40,969 nt of DNA from Kitasatospora sp. Root107 (GTDB taxonomy: Bacteria; Actinomycetota; Actinomycetes; Streptomycetales; Streptomycetaceae), in the NCBI RefSeq assembly GCF_001424875.1, contig NZ_LMCT01000072.1:242206-283174 (forward strand), given 5' to 3'. Below, piece by piece: positions 24,686 through 33,035 of the stretch; position 1 is the stretch's first letter; each line of letters opens with the position of its first letter. Position numbers and translations under genes: made by a program. Under the pieces are notes generated by a model. That model saw only the letters and a program-made list of their open reading frames with translations, was not told the DNA's origin and did no database searches.

Positions 24686-24705
24686 TACATATGCGATGTA
24701 ATCGC
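24686..24705. promoter_or_regulatory. Overlapping palindromes upstream of the aspartate operon
   Basis: TACAT-ATGCG-ATGTA (24686-24700) and GCGAT-GTA-ATCGC (24693-24705) are both perfect and overlap. They stand in an unusually AT-rich stretch (24660-24705) between the MMPL terminator and the first aspT. This is the only plausible control region for the three-gene operon. I cannot choose -35/-10 boxes with confidence. Confidence 0.4.
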
Positions 24706-24765
24706 AGGCATGATCAGTCCTCGGCCCGCTGCCGGTCACAGCCCTGAGCCACCGTCAGCCCGGCG

Positions 24766-26361
24766 GTGCGGCCGGTGAGCCTGCTCCGGGAGAACGGGAC
24801 GCTGATCGTCTCGATGCTGATCGGTGCGCAGGACGTATCGGTGAACGCGGACGTCAAGAACGTGGCGTTCGCGCTCTTCATCTTCTCGCTCGGTTACATG
24901 GCGGGGCCGCAGTTCTTCGCCAACATGAACGCCAAGGGCCTGCGCTTCGGCGTGCTCTCGGTGCTGGAAGCCGTGGTGGTGATCCTGCTGGCGTTCGGCT
25001 TCGCCGTCGGCTTCGACCTGGACGTGGGCACGGCCGCCGGCATTCTGGCCGGCGCCGCCACCGAGTCGGCGGTGGTCGGCACCGCGCAGGAGGCGATCAG
25101 CCAGCTCGGCGGCATCACCGAGGACCAGTCCCAGCAGCTGCAGGCGCACGTGGCCACCGCGTACTCGGTCTGCTACCTGTTCGGGCTGGTCAGCATCGTC
25201 ATGCTGACCAGTCAGGTCTTCCCGCTGCTGATGCGGATCAAGCTGCCCGAGGCGAGCCGCGCGCTCTGGGAGAAGATGCGCGGCGGCGAGGGCGGCCCGG
25301 GGTCGGGCGAGCAGGCCGCCCTGCCCGCGCTGGTCGGCCGGACGTACCTGGTCTCGCAGGGCGAGGGCAGCCGGGTCGGCACGCTGGAGGCCGAGTCGCG
25401 GCAGCTGGTCTCGATCGAGGGCGTCAAGCGCGGCGACCAGGTGCTCACGGTCGCGCCGGAGCTCCAACTGCGGCGCGGCGACCGGGTCCTGGTGGTCGGC
25501 CGCCGGGCGGCCGTGATGGCCACCGGGCACGACCTCGGCCCGGAGACCTCCGGCGTGCCCGGGCTGGACAGCCCGCTCGCGGTCCGCCAGGTGGTGGTCA
25601 CCCGCAAGGAGATCAGCGGCCGGACCGTCACCGAGTTGCGGGCCGCCGAGCCGGAGACGGTCGGCGGGGTCTACCTGACCGACATCCAGCGGGTCGACCA
25701 GCACCTGCCGGCGATCGGCGAGACCGAGCTGCACCAGGGCGACACGCTGACCGTGGTCGGTGCCAGGGTCAAGGTGGAACGTTTCGCCACCAAGGTCGGC
25801 GCGACGGTCCGTCAGGACACCGCCGACTACATCTACCTGAGCCTGGGCATCTGCGCGGGTGTGCTGCTCGGCATGGTCACCATCCACGTCGGGGAGGTGA
25901 ACCTCTCGCTCGGCACCGGCGGCGGCTGCCTGATCGCCGGTCTGGTGTTCGGCTGGCTGCGCGCCCAGCGCCCGACCTTCGGCGCGTACCCGCCGGTGGC
26001 CGCGCAGACCGCCAAGGACCTCGGCCTGTCCATCTTCATCGCCGTCACCGGCATGGCGGCAGGACCTGACGCCGGTCCGCTGCTCAAGCAGTACCCGGTG
26101 CTGCTCCCGGCGGCCGGCGTGCTGATGGTGGTGATCCCGGCCTTCCTGTCGCTGTTCGTCGGCCGGAAGCTGCTGAAGATCGAACCGCCGATCCTGATCG
26201 GTGCCATCGCGGGCCAGCAGTGCTCGACCCCCGCCATCACCGCCGTCAGCAACGTCGCCCGGAGCAGCGTGCCGATGCTCGGCTACACGATCACGTACAC
26301 CATCTCCAATTTCCTGCTGCCCCTGACCGGCCCGGTGCTGGTCGGCATCATCGGCCTCTGA
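24766..26361 (+). CDS. aspT: AspT-family aspartate:alanine exchanger, N-terminally short
   Basis: 531-aa membrane antiporter of the AspT family, expected to exchange aspartate for alanine. The plan is a membrane half, two cytoplasmic RCK/TrkA_C-like domains (about 195-370, e.g. LVGRTYLVSQGEGSRVGTLE) and a second membrane half. Family blocks are FALFIFSLGYMAGPQFFANM, AGAATESAVVGTAQEA and AGQQCSTPAITAVSN. Aligned with the next gene at VSVN, it lacks about 32 N-terminal residues that carry TM1. An in-frame TGA at 24745 prevents a longer start, and no hydrophobic segment is encoded in the other frames just upstream. GTG 24766 (or 24775) has no clear ribosome-binding site. It may be a 5' deletion variant. 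Confidence 0.82.
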   Translation: MRPVSLLRENGTLIVSMLIGAQDVSVNADVKNVAFALFIFSLGYMAGPQFFANMNAKGLRFGVLSVLEAVVVILLAFGFAVGFDLDVGTAAGILAGAATESAVVGTAQEAISQLGGITEDQSQQLQAHVATAYSVCYLFGLVSIVMLTSQVFPLLMRIKLPEASRALWEKMRGGEGGPGSGEQAALPALVGRTYLVSQGEGSRVGTLEAESRQLVSIEGVKRGDQVLTVAPELQLRRGDRVLVVGRRAAVMATGHDLGPETSGVPGLDSPLAVRQVVVTRKEISGRTVTELRAAEPETVGGVYLTDIQRVDQHLPAIGETELHQGDTLTVVGARVKVERFATKVGATVRQDTADYIYLSLGICAGVLLGMVTIHVGEVNLSLGTGGGCLIAGLVFGWLRAQRPTFGAYPPVAAQTAKDLGLSIFIAVTGMAAGPDAGPLLKQYPVLLPAAGVLMVVIPAFLSLFVGRKLLKIEPPILIGAIAGQQCSTPAITAVSNVARSSVPMLGYTITYTISNFLLPLTGPVLVGIIGL

Positions 26362-26395
26362 GTCCGAGCCTCTGCCCCCCACCTGAAGGGCCACG

Positions 26396-28096
26396 ATGGA
26401 CTGGATCACCGATCACGTCTTCAAGCCGTATCCGGAACTACTGATCTTCCTGACCATCGCGATCGGCTTCCTGGTCGGGAAGATCCGTTACAAGGCGATC
26501 GGGCTCGGCGCGGTGACGGGCTGTCTGGTCGCCGGGCTGTTCACCGGCTGGGTCACCGAGGTCAGCGTCAACGGCACGGTGAAGTCGGTGTTCTTCATCA
26601 TGTTCCTGTTCGCACTCGGCTACAAGGTCGGTCCGCAGTTCTTCCGCGGCCTGAAGAAGGACGGCCTGCCGCAGGTCACCGTCGCCGTGGTGGTCTGTGT
26701 CACCGGCCTGCTGGTCTGCTGGGGCTTCGCCGAGATGCTCGACTACGGCCCGGGCCTCGGCGCCGGTCTGCTCGGCGGTGCGCTCACCCAGTCCGCGGTG
26801 ATCGGTGTCGCGCAGGACGCGATCGGCAACATCCAGGGGCTGAGCCCGGATCAGATCACCGAGCAGCAGAACCTGGTGCCGGTCGCGTACGCGGTCACCT
26901 ACCCGCTCGGCACCATCCTGTGCGCGGTGCTGCTGGCCAACATCGCGCCCCGGCTGCTGAGGAGCAACCTGGCGGAGGACTCGAAGGCGCTGGCCATCGA
27001 GCTGGACGCCCCGGAGGTCAACCCGGATCTGGCCGAGGGCTACTACGAGGTGGTGCTGCGGGCCTTCACCGTGGCGGGCAACGGCCTGGTCGGCCGGAGC
27101 ATCGACGACATCGAGGCCCAGCAGCGGGAGCAGGGCCGCCGGATCTACGTCACCCGGGTCCGCCGGGCCGGCGAGATCCTCGACCACACCCAGCAGACCG
27201 TGCTCCAGCAGGGCGACGTGATCGCGGTCAGCGCGCTCCGGCACGACCTGGTGGACTTCGACCCGGCCCGGCAGATCGGCCCGGAGTCGGACGACGCGGG
27301 TCTGCTCAGCTACCAGACCGAGAACCTGCACGTGGTGGTCTCCAACAAGGAGCACCTGGGCAAGACGGTGGCGCAGGTCCGCCGCGAGCCGTTCATGGTC
27401 GGTGTTTTCATCGACAAGGTCTACCGCTCCGGCGCGGAGTTCCCCTACCGGCTCTCCACCGAGCTGGAGCGCGGCGACACCCTGGTGCTGACCGGCCCCA
27501 AGCGGCTGGTCGACCCGGCCACCGACGCGCTCGGCAAGTCGGTGCCGACCAGCTTCGCCACCGACATGATCTGGGTCGGCCTGGGCATCTTCCTCGGCGG
27601 CTGCATCGGGATCCCGTCGCTGACCGCGGGCGGGGTGCCGATCTCGCTCTCCACCTCCGGCGGCGCGCTGATCATGGGTCTGGTCTTCGGCTGGATCCGC
27701 GGCAAGTACCCGACCTACGGCAACGTGCCGCCCGGTGCGCAGTGGTTCATGGACACCTTCGGTCTGTGCGCCTTCGTCGCCATCGTCGGCATCAACGCCG
27801 GTCCGAGCTTCAGCAGCGGTCTCTCCCAGGCGGGTTGGGGCCTGCTGGTGTGGGGAGCGGTGGCCACCGTGATCCCGTTGTTCGCCGGCCTGCTGGTCGG
27901 CCACTTCATCTTCAAGATCAGGGCGCCGATCCTGACGGGCGTGGTGGCCGGGTCGCAGACCACCACGGCGGCGATCGGCGCGATCAACGAAGAGGCCAAG
28001 AGCCAGATCCCGACGCTCGGTTACACCATCCCGTACGCGGCAGGCAACGTCCTGCTGACCATCTGGGGCGCCATCATCGTCGCCCTGCTCGGTTAG
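26396..28096 (+). CDS. aspT: AspT-family aspartate:alanine exchanger
   Basis: 566-aa full-length AspT-type antiporter. TM1 is PELLIFLTIAIGFLVGKI. Family blocks are FIMFLFALGYKVGPQFFRGL, GGALTQSAVIGVAQDA and AGSQTTTAAIGAINEEAKSQ. Two central RCK-type domains (about 205-380) include EGYYEVVLRAFTVAGNGLVG. In lactic acid bacteria AspT exchanges aspartate (1-) for alanine (0), which creates a membrane potential. The gene lies 34 bp after the first aspT and 29 bp before aspD, with GAAGGG before its ATG. The two copies are clearly divergent, so they may form a hetero-oligomer or differ in substrate. Confidence 0.92.
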   Translation: MDWITDHVFKPYPELLIFLTIAIGFLVGKIRYKAIGLGAVTGCLVAGLFTGWVTEVSVNGTVKSVFFIMFLFALGYKVGPQFFRGLKKDGLPQVTVAVVVCVTGLLVCWGFAEMLDYGPGLGAGLLGGALTQSAVIGVAQDAIGNIQGLSPDQITEQQNLVPVAYAVTYPLGTILCAVLLANIAPRLLRSNLAEDSKALAIELDAPEVNPDLAEGYYEVVLRAFTVAGNGLVGRSIDDIEAQQREQGRRIYVTRVRRAGEILDHTQQTVLQQGDVIAVSALRHDLVDFDPARQIGPESDDAGLLSYQTENLHVVVSNKEHLGKTVAQVRREPFMVGVFIDKVYRSGAEFPYRLSTELERGDTLVLTGPKRLVDPATDALGKSVPTSFATDMIWVGLGIFLGGCIGIPSLTAGGVPISLSTSGGALIMGLVFGWIRGKYPTYGNVPPGAQWFMDTFGLCAFVAIVGINAGPSFSSGLSQAGWGLLVWGAVATVIPLFAGLLVGHFIFKIRAPILTGVVAGSQTTTAAIGAINEEAKSQIPTLGYTIPYAAGNVLLTIWGAIIVALLG

Positions 28097-28125
28097 CCCC
28101 CAGGCCCTAGGAGAGAGACCCCCTC

Positions 28126-29775
28126 ATGAGCAAGCCTTCGATCAGCCGCGAAGAGATCCGCCGCCTGGCCCAGCTGAGCCCGTTCGAACTCAAGGGCCGG
28201 TTCATGGAGTTGGCCGAGACGTACCAGGCCGACCAGCCCGGGCAGAAGGGCAAGTCGAGCGCGCACATGCTCAACGCGGGGCGCGGCAACCCGAACTGGA
28301 TCGCCACCGGGCCGCGCGAGGCGTTCCTGGCGCTCGGTCACTTCTCGCTCTCCGAGAGCCGCCGGGTGTGGACCGCCGACAACCTGGGCGGCATGCCGGA
28401 GCAGCAGGGCATCTCCGAGCGGTACGACCGCTTCACCCGCTCGCACCCCGAGATGCCCGGCATCGAGCTGCTGACCGCCTCGATCGACCTGGCCGTGCAG
28501 CGGTTCGGCTTCGACCGGGACGCCTGGATCCACGAGCTGGCCGACTCCACCATCGGCGACAACTACCCGGTGCCGGACCGGATGCTGACGCACGGTGAGC
28601 AGGTGGTCCGGAGCTACCTGCGCGAGGAGCTGATGGACGGCAAGGCACCGGCCGACCAGCTCGACCTGTTCGCCACCGAGGGTGGCACCGCCGCGATGTG
28701 CTACATCTTCGACTCGCTGATGAAGAACGGCATCCTGCACAAGGGCGACAAGATCGCCCTGATGGTGCCGGTCTTCACCCCGTACATCGAGATCGCCGAG
28801 CTGGACACCTTCGACTTCGAGGTGGTCAAGGTCGAGGCGTCCAACTTCGCCGAGACCGGGGTGCGCGGCTGGCGCTACCCGACCGAGGAGGTGGCCAAGC
28901 TGGAGGACCCGGCGGTCAAGCTGGTCTGCCTGGTCAACCCCTCCAACCCGCCGTCGCTGGAGCTCTCCCAGCGGGTCGCGGACCAGATCAAGCAGATCGT
29001 GGCGACCAGGAACCCGAATCTGATCGTGGTCACCGACGACGTGTACGGGACCTTCGTGAACGGCTTCCGCACGATCGCCGCCGCCCTGCCGCGCAACAGC
29101 CTGCTGGTGTACTCCTACTCCAAGCACTACGGCTGCACCGGTCACCGCCTGGGCGTGATCGGCCTGCACAAGGACAACGTGCTGGACGAGATGCTGGCGA
29201 AGCTGTCGGCGGAGGAGAAGGCCCGGCTGAACAAGCGGTACGGCACCCTCACCCTGGAGCCGGAGAAGATCCGCTTCATCGACCGGCTGGTGGCCGACTC
29301 CCGGCAGGTGGCGCTCAACCACACCGCCGGGCTGAGCCTGCCGCAGCAGGTGCAGATGATGCTGTTCTCGCTGTTCGCGCTGCTGCCCGAGGGCAAGGCG
29401 TACAAGACCAAGGTGCAGGAGATCGTGTACCAGCGGCTGGCGCTGCTGCTGGAGGGGTCAGAGATGAGGATCGCGGACGACCCGCAACGGGCCGGGTACT
29501 ACATCGAGTTGGACCTGCTGGCGGAGGCCGAGCGGACGGCCGGTCCGGAGTTCGCCGAGTACCTGCTGAAGACCTACGAGCCGACCGAGCCGCTGTTCCG
29601 GTTGGCCGAGCAGACCGGGGTGGTGCTGCTCAACGGCGGCGGCTTCGACGGCCCCGAGTGGTCGGTCCGGGTCTCGCTGGCCAACCTGGACGATCTGGAC
29701 TACCTGAAGATCGGCCACCACCTGCGGCAGATCTTCCTGGACTACCGCACCGAGTGGGAGCAGTCCAAGGTCTGA
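28126..29775 (+). CDS. aspD: Aspartate 4-decarboxylase / aspartate aminotransferase
   Basis: 549-aa PLP enzyme that removes the beta-carboxyl of L-aspartate to give L-alanine and CO2, with side transaminase activity (EC 4.1.1.12). It is a fold-type I aminotransferase, longer than ordinary ones as AspD should be. The PLP lysine is Lys333 in YSYSKHYGCTGHRLG. Other blocks are FATEGGTAAMCYIFDSLM, LVCLVNPSNPPS and VVTDDVYGTFVN. GGAGAGAGA lies before the ATG. As the last gene of the aspT-aspT-aspD operon it makes the alanine that the exchangers export. Each turnover uses a cytoplasmic proton. A terminator follows immediately. Confidence 0.95.
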   Translation: MSKPSISREEIRRLAQLSPFELKGRFMELAETYQADQPGQKGKSSAHMLNAGRGNPNWIATGPREAFLALGHFSLSESRRVWTADNLGGMPEQQGISERYDRFTRSHPEMPGIELLTASIDLAVQRFGFDRDAWIHELADSTIGDNYPVPDRMLTHGEQVVRSYLREELMDGKAPADQLDLFATEGGTAAMCYIFDSLMKNGILHKGDKIALMVPVFTPYIEIAELDTFDFEVVKVEASNFAETGVRGWRYPTEEVAKLEDPAVKLVCLVNPSNPPSLELSQRVADQIKQIVATRNPNLIVVTDDVYGTFVNGFRTIAAALPRNSLLVYSYSKHYGCTGHRLGVIGLHKDNVLDEMLAKLSAEEKARLNKRYGTLTLEPEKIRFIDRLVADSRQVALNHTAGLSLPQQVQMMLFSLFALLPEGKAYKTKVQEIVYQRLALLLEGSEMRIADDPQRAGYYIELDLLAEAERTAGPEFAEYLLKTYEPTEPLFRLAEQTGVVLLNGGGFDGPEWSVRVSLANLDDLDYLKIGHHLRQIFLDYRTEWEQSKV

Positions 29776-29783
29776 CCCGGTAG

Positions 29784-29814
29784 CGAAAGGGGCCTCCTTC
29801 GTGGGCCCCTTTCG
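29784..29814 (+). terminator. Terminator of the aspartate operon
   Basis: A perfect 11-bp stem CGAAAGGGGCC / GGCCCCTTTCG has a 9-nt loop and begins 9 bp after the aspD stop. A short GGTT follows. Confidence 0.88.
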
Positions 29815-29865
29815 GTTGCCCCGAGGCGCATGCTGGAGGGAGGCATCGACGCTCCGGAGGCGATC

Positions 29866-30729
29866 ATGGACATCCGATCCCCCGCAGGTGTGGTGGTCGG
29901 CGTGGACGGCTCTCCCCATGCCACGGTGGCGGCCGACTGGGCCGCCCAGGAGGCCGAACGGCGCGGCTGCGGGCTGCACCTGGTGCACGCCGTCAACACC
30001 GGTACGGTCACCCTCTCGCCCCGCTCCGGCGCCGCCGTGACGGACCTGATCCTGAAGAACGCGCAGGCCGTCCTGGACGAGGCGCTCGACCTGGTCAGCG
30101 CCGCCCACCCGACCCTGCGGCCCACCGGCGACGTGGTGCCGCGCGACGCGGCCGCCGCCGTGCTGACCGCCGCCGAGCACGCGGAACTGGCCGTGGTCGG
30201 CACCCGGGGCCACGGTGGCTTCGCCTCGCTGCTGCTGGGCTCGGTCAGCCTGCGGGTCTGCGCGCACGCGATCTGCCCGGTGGTGGTGGTCCGGGTCGCC
30301 CCGGAGCAGGGCAAGCACGTCCTGGTGGCGATCCGGGAGGAGCGGGACGCCGTGGCGCTGCGGTTCGGGGCCAGGCAGGCCGCGCTGGCCGGGCTGCCGC
30401 TGCGAGCGCTGCACACCTGGTCGCCGGTGGTCGCGGACGTCACCCATTCCGCCCCGATGCTGGACGAGCTGGGGGAGGAGGCGAAGCTGCACGCGCAGCT
30501 GCTGAGCCGCACCGTCGACCCGGTCCGGGAGGAGTTCCCGGAGCTGGAGATCGAGGCCGAGGACTACAGCGGCCCGACCGCCGCCACCCTGGTGGAGGCC
30601 TCCAAGGAGGCGGCCCTGCTGGTGATCGCGAGGCACGAGCCGGCCCCGCACTTCGGCCTGCGGCTGGGCACCGCCGTGCACGCGGTGCTGCACCACGCAC
30701 ACTGCCCGGTGGCGGTGGTCCCGCTCTGA
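29866..30729 (+). CDS. Tandem-domain universal stress protein
   Basis: 287-aa cytoplasmic protein with two UspA domains. Domain 1 (about 8-145) begins VVVGVDGSPHATVAADWAA. It has a perfect ATP-binding motif G-x2-G-x9-GS in GTRGHGGFASLLLGS and ends CPVVVVRV. Domain 2 (about 152-287) ends LGTAVHAVLHHAHCPVAVVP. Its loop (ARHEPAPHFGLRLGT) has lost the glycines, so it probably does not bind ATP. The ATG at 29866 has GGAGG seven bases upstream and is preferred to the ATG at 29830. In actinobacteria such proteins respond to hypoxia or starvation. It follows the aspartate operon terminator, so it should have its own promoter; none is obvious. Confidence 0.9.
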   Translation: MDIRSPAGVVVGVDGSPHATVAADWAAQEAERRGCGLHLVHAVNTGTVTLSPRSGAAVTDLILKNAQAVLDEALDLVSAAHPTLRPTGDVVPRDAAAAVLTAAEHAELAVVGTRGHGGFASLLLGSVSLRVCAHAICPVVVVRVAPEQGKHVLVAIREERDAVALRFGARQAALAGLPLRALHTWSPVVADVTHSAPMLDELGEEAKLHAQLLSRTVDPVREEFPELEIEAEDYSGPTAATLVEASKEAALLVIARHEPAPHFGLRLGTAVHAVLHHAHCPVAVVPL

Positions 30730-30778
30730 CGCCCGGGTTCTGACGCCCAGTTTCTGACGTCCGGGTTCTGACGACGGT
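30725..30778. repeat. 14-bp tandem repeat between convergent stops
   Basis: Four head-to-tail units begin TCTGACG: TCTGACGCCCGGGT, TCTGACGCCCAGTT, TCTGACGTCCGGGT and a 12-base partial TCTGACGACGGT. The first includes the stop codon of the stress-protein gene. The array ends one base before the stop of the TetR gene. Since 14 is not a multiple of 3, the TGA is offered in all three frames. Confidence 0.85.
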
Positions 30779-31396
30779 TCAGGCCCAGAGCCGCAGACCG
30801 GCCGTCAGCTCGCGGATGCACCGGGCGCCCAGCTCGGCGATCCGCTCCGGCGGCTCCTCGGTCTCCGCCCAGGTCTCCAGCGCGACCCGCATCGCGGTGT
30901 TGGCGGCCGCGGCGGCCAGCCGCAGCTCCAGCGGGTCGGCGCCGGGCCCGGCCAGCGTGCCGAGCACGGGCGAGAGGGCGAGCTCGGACTCGTGGTGCAC
31001 CCGGTGCCAGACCGCGAGCAGGTCGGGCTCGGCGGGGGTGATCCGGAGCAGGCCGCGGACCCACTCGAAGGTGGCGGCCGGGTACTCGGCCGAGGGGGTG
31101 AGGGCGATCCGGGCGGAGTGCTCCAGCGCCTCGGGGACGGAGAGCTCGGGCGGGCTGAGGGCCAGCTCGGTGACCCAGTGCCTGACCCCGCCGGAGAACA
31201 GCGGCGCGACCGCGTCCTCCTTGGTGCGGAAGTACCGGTAGAAGGTGCGCAGCGAGACCCCGGCCGAGCGGGCGATCGCCTCGGCGGTGCAGCCGGCCGC
31301 GCCGTGCTCGGCGAACAGCCGGGCGGCGGCGAGCGCGATCTCCTGCTGGGTGGTGGCCTTGCGGCGCTCGGTGAGGGAGGGGCGTTGGTCGGACAC
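30779..31396 (-). CDS. TetR-family repressor, probably leaderless
   Basis: 205-aa transcription factor. The N-terminal helix-turn-helix is EIALAAARLFAEHGAAGCTA, then EAIARSAGVSLRTFYRYFRT, the canonical TetR form (F-Y-R/H-Y-F). The C-terminal ligand domain is Ala/Leu-rich and not informative about ligand. The start is GTG at 31396. It has no ribosome-binding site but TAGACT lies at 31408-31403 on the minus strand, six bases away. That places transcription start at or next to the GTG, hence a leaderless mRNA. It is divergent from the SDR gene, with a palindrome in the shared region, so it probably represses the SDR and itself. Confidence 0.9.
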   Translation of the reverse strand: MSDQRPSLTERRKATTQQEIALAAARLFAEHGAAGCTAEAIARSAGVSLRTFYRYFRTKEDAVAPLFSGGVRHWVTELALSPPELSVPEALEHSARIALTPSAEYPAATFEWVRGLLRITPAEPDLLAVWHRVHHESELALSPVLGTLAGPGADPLELRLAAAAANTAMRVALETWAETEEPPERIAELGARCIRELTAGLRLWA

Positions 31397-31435
31397 GGGG
31401 CGAGTCTAGTGCCGGGCGGGCACGGAGTGCGGTTG

Positions 31436-31450
31436 TGGCACAACGTGCCA
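31436..31450. promoter_or_regulatory. Putative TetR operator
   Basis: A perfect palindrome TGGCAC-AAC-GTGCCA lies in the 107-bp divergent region. A second, overlapping palindrome TTGTG-G-CACAA starts at 31433. For the SDR gene it covers a possible -35 (TGGCAC, 17 bp before TAACGT at 31459-31464). For the tetR promoter it lies just upstream of the -35 zone. This is a normal position for autoregulation. Confidence 0.55.
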
Positions 31451-31503
31451 TCAAGGCGTAACGTGAAGCGTGAGCCGTCCAGACCACCCAGCAGGAGACA
31501 CCC

Positions 31504-32307
31504 ATGAACCGCTTCGAGGGCCGCCGCGTACTGATCACCGGCGCGGGCTCCGGCATCGGCCAGGCCACCGTCCGTCGCATCCTGGCCGAGGGCGGCCGGG
31601 TCGTCGGTGCCGACGTGGCGGAGAACGGCCTGGCCGCCACCCGCGAGCTGGCCGCCGCCGACGGCACCGCCGACCGGCTCACCACGCTCACCGTCGACAT
31701 CGGCGACGAGGCCTCGGCGGTGGCCGGCGTGGCCCAGGCGGTCGGCCTGCTGGGCGGCCTGGACGCCCTGGTCAACGCGGCCGGCATCCTGCGCTCGGAG
31801 CACACCGACCGCACCAGCCTGGAGCTGTGGAACACCGTCCTGCGGGTCAACCTGACGGGTACGTTCCTGATGACCCGTGAGGCGCTGCCCGAGCTGCTCG
31901 CCTCCGGCCACGGTGTGGTGGTCAACTTCAGCTCCACCTCGGCGAGTTTCGCCCACCCGTACATGGCGGCGTACGCGGCCAGCAAGGGCGGCGTGCAGTC
32001 CTTCACCCACACCCTGGCGGTCGAGTACGCCAAGCAGGGCCTGCGCGCGGTCTCGGTCGCGCCCGGCTCGATCAGCAGCGGCATGACCGACGCCTCCGGC
32101 ACCAGCGGCCAGAACCGCGGCCCGGGCATCCCGGCGGACGCCGACATGTCGCTGTTCGCCAAGCTCAGCCCGGCCCTGCAGTCCGGCAACGGGTACGGCT
32201 TCGCCGGCCCCGAGGCGGTGGCGGCCGTGGTCGCGATGCTGGCCTCGGACGACGGCGCGTTCGTCACCGGCACCGAGATCCGGATCGACGGCGGCACGCA
32301 CGCCTGA
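31504..32307 (+). CDS. SDR-family oxidoreductase
   Basis: 267-aa classical short-chain dehydrogenase/reductase, NAD(P)-dependent. TGAGSGIG lies at residues 12-19 (dinucleotide binding). LVNAAGIL is the NNAG-type motif. The catalytic Ser lies in NFSSTSASF and the catalytic Tyr and Lys in YAASKGG. The C-terminus ends GTEIRIDGGTHA. Asp37 after the second strand suggests NAD preference; this is an inference. The substrate is unknown. The start ATG at 31504 has AGGAGA upstream. It is divergent from the TetR gene and probably its target, and it is followed by a hairpin terminator. Confidence 0.92.
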   Translation: MNRFEGRRVLITGAGSGIGQATVRRILAEGGRVVGADVAENGLAATRELAAADGTADRLTTLTVDIGDEASAVAGVAQAVGLLGGLDALVNAAGILRSEHTDRTSLELWNTVLRVNLTGTFLMTREALPELLASGHGVVVNFSSTSASFAHPYMAAYAASKGGVQSFTHTLAVEYAKQGLRAVSVAPGSISSGMTDASGTSGQNRGPGIPADADMSLFAKLSPALQSGNGYGFAGPEAVAAVVAMLASDDGAFVTGTEIRIDGGTHA

Positions 32308-32317
32308 CCCGACACGC

Positions 32318-32345
32318 CGGACCGGAGCCGCGCAGCGCCGGTCCG
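32318..32345 (+). terminator. Hairpin after the SDR gene
   Basis: A perfect 8-bp stem CGGACCGG / CCGGTCCG has a 12-nt loop and lies 10 bp after the stop. There is no T-run, so its strength is uncertain. Confidence 0.55.
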
Positions 32346-32399
32346 CCCCTTCGCCGTCATGATGATCGCAACGGTCGGACGAGGTGAAGGCGGTGGCCA

Positions 32400-33035
32400 G
32401 TGCGGGATTCGGTGCGGGACCGAGTGCTGAACGTGCTGCGACTCGGCTTCGGCCTGCTGGCCGCCGTCGCGCTCGGCGTCCAGGCGCACCGGAGCGCGAC
32501 CCTGGACCTGTCGATGGCCAACTTCTTCAGCTACTTCACCAACCTGAGCAACATGGCCGGAGTCGTGGTGCTGCTGGTCGGCGGCACGCTCGGGCTGCTC
32601 GGCCGGGGCCGGGTGCCGGACCTGGTGCGGGGTGCGGTGGCGCTCTACCTGACCATCACCGGACTGGTCTACCTGGTCGCCCTGTCGGACTACGACCTCG
32701 GCCCGCTGCTGCCCTGGGTCAACGGCGTGCTGCACCGGACGATGCCACTGGTGCTGCTGGCCGACTGGCTGATCGACCCGCCCCGTCGCCCGATCAGCCG
32801 TCAGCAGGCCCTGTCCTGGCTGCTGTTCCCGCTGGTCTACCTGCCGTACACGCTGATCCGGGGCGCGGTCACCGACTGGTACCCGTACCCCTTCCTCGAT
32901 CCCCGGCACCCCGGCGGCTACGGCCGGGTCGCGGTGGCCTGCACGCTGGTCACGCTGGCCTTCGTCGGGGTCGGTGCCGCCCTGGTGTGGGCGGGCAACC
33001 GGCTGGGTGCGGGCAGGGAAGCGGTCGGCGGGTGA
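32400..33035 (+). CDS. Pr6Pr-family membrane protein
   Basis: 211-aa integral membrane protein with about six helices. The segments include VLRLGFGLLAAVALGVQA, SNMAGVVVLLVGGTLGLL, LYLTITGLVYLVAL, MPLVLLADWLI, WLLFPLVYLPYTLIRGAV and VACTLVTLAFVGVGAALVW. The stretch FSYFTNLSNMAG and the helix-end PYPFLDPRHPGGYG are typical of the Pr6Pr family, for which I know no established biochemical function. The GTG at 32400 has GAGGTGAAGG upstream. Its TGA overlaps the GTG of the following coding remnant (GTGA), so an original two-gene operon is likely. Confidence 0.85.
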   Translation: MRDSVRDRVLNVLRLGFGLLAAVALGVQAHRSATLDLSMANFFSYFTNLSNMAGVVVLLVGGTLGLLGRGRVPDLVRGAVALYLTITGLVYLVALSDYDLGPLLPWVNGVLHRTMPLVLLADWLIDPPRRPISRQQALSWLLFPLVYLPYTLIRGAVTDWYPYPFLDPRHPGGYGRVAVACTLVTLAFVGVGAALVWAGNRLGAGREAVGG

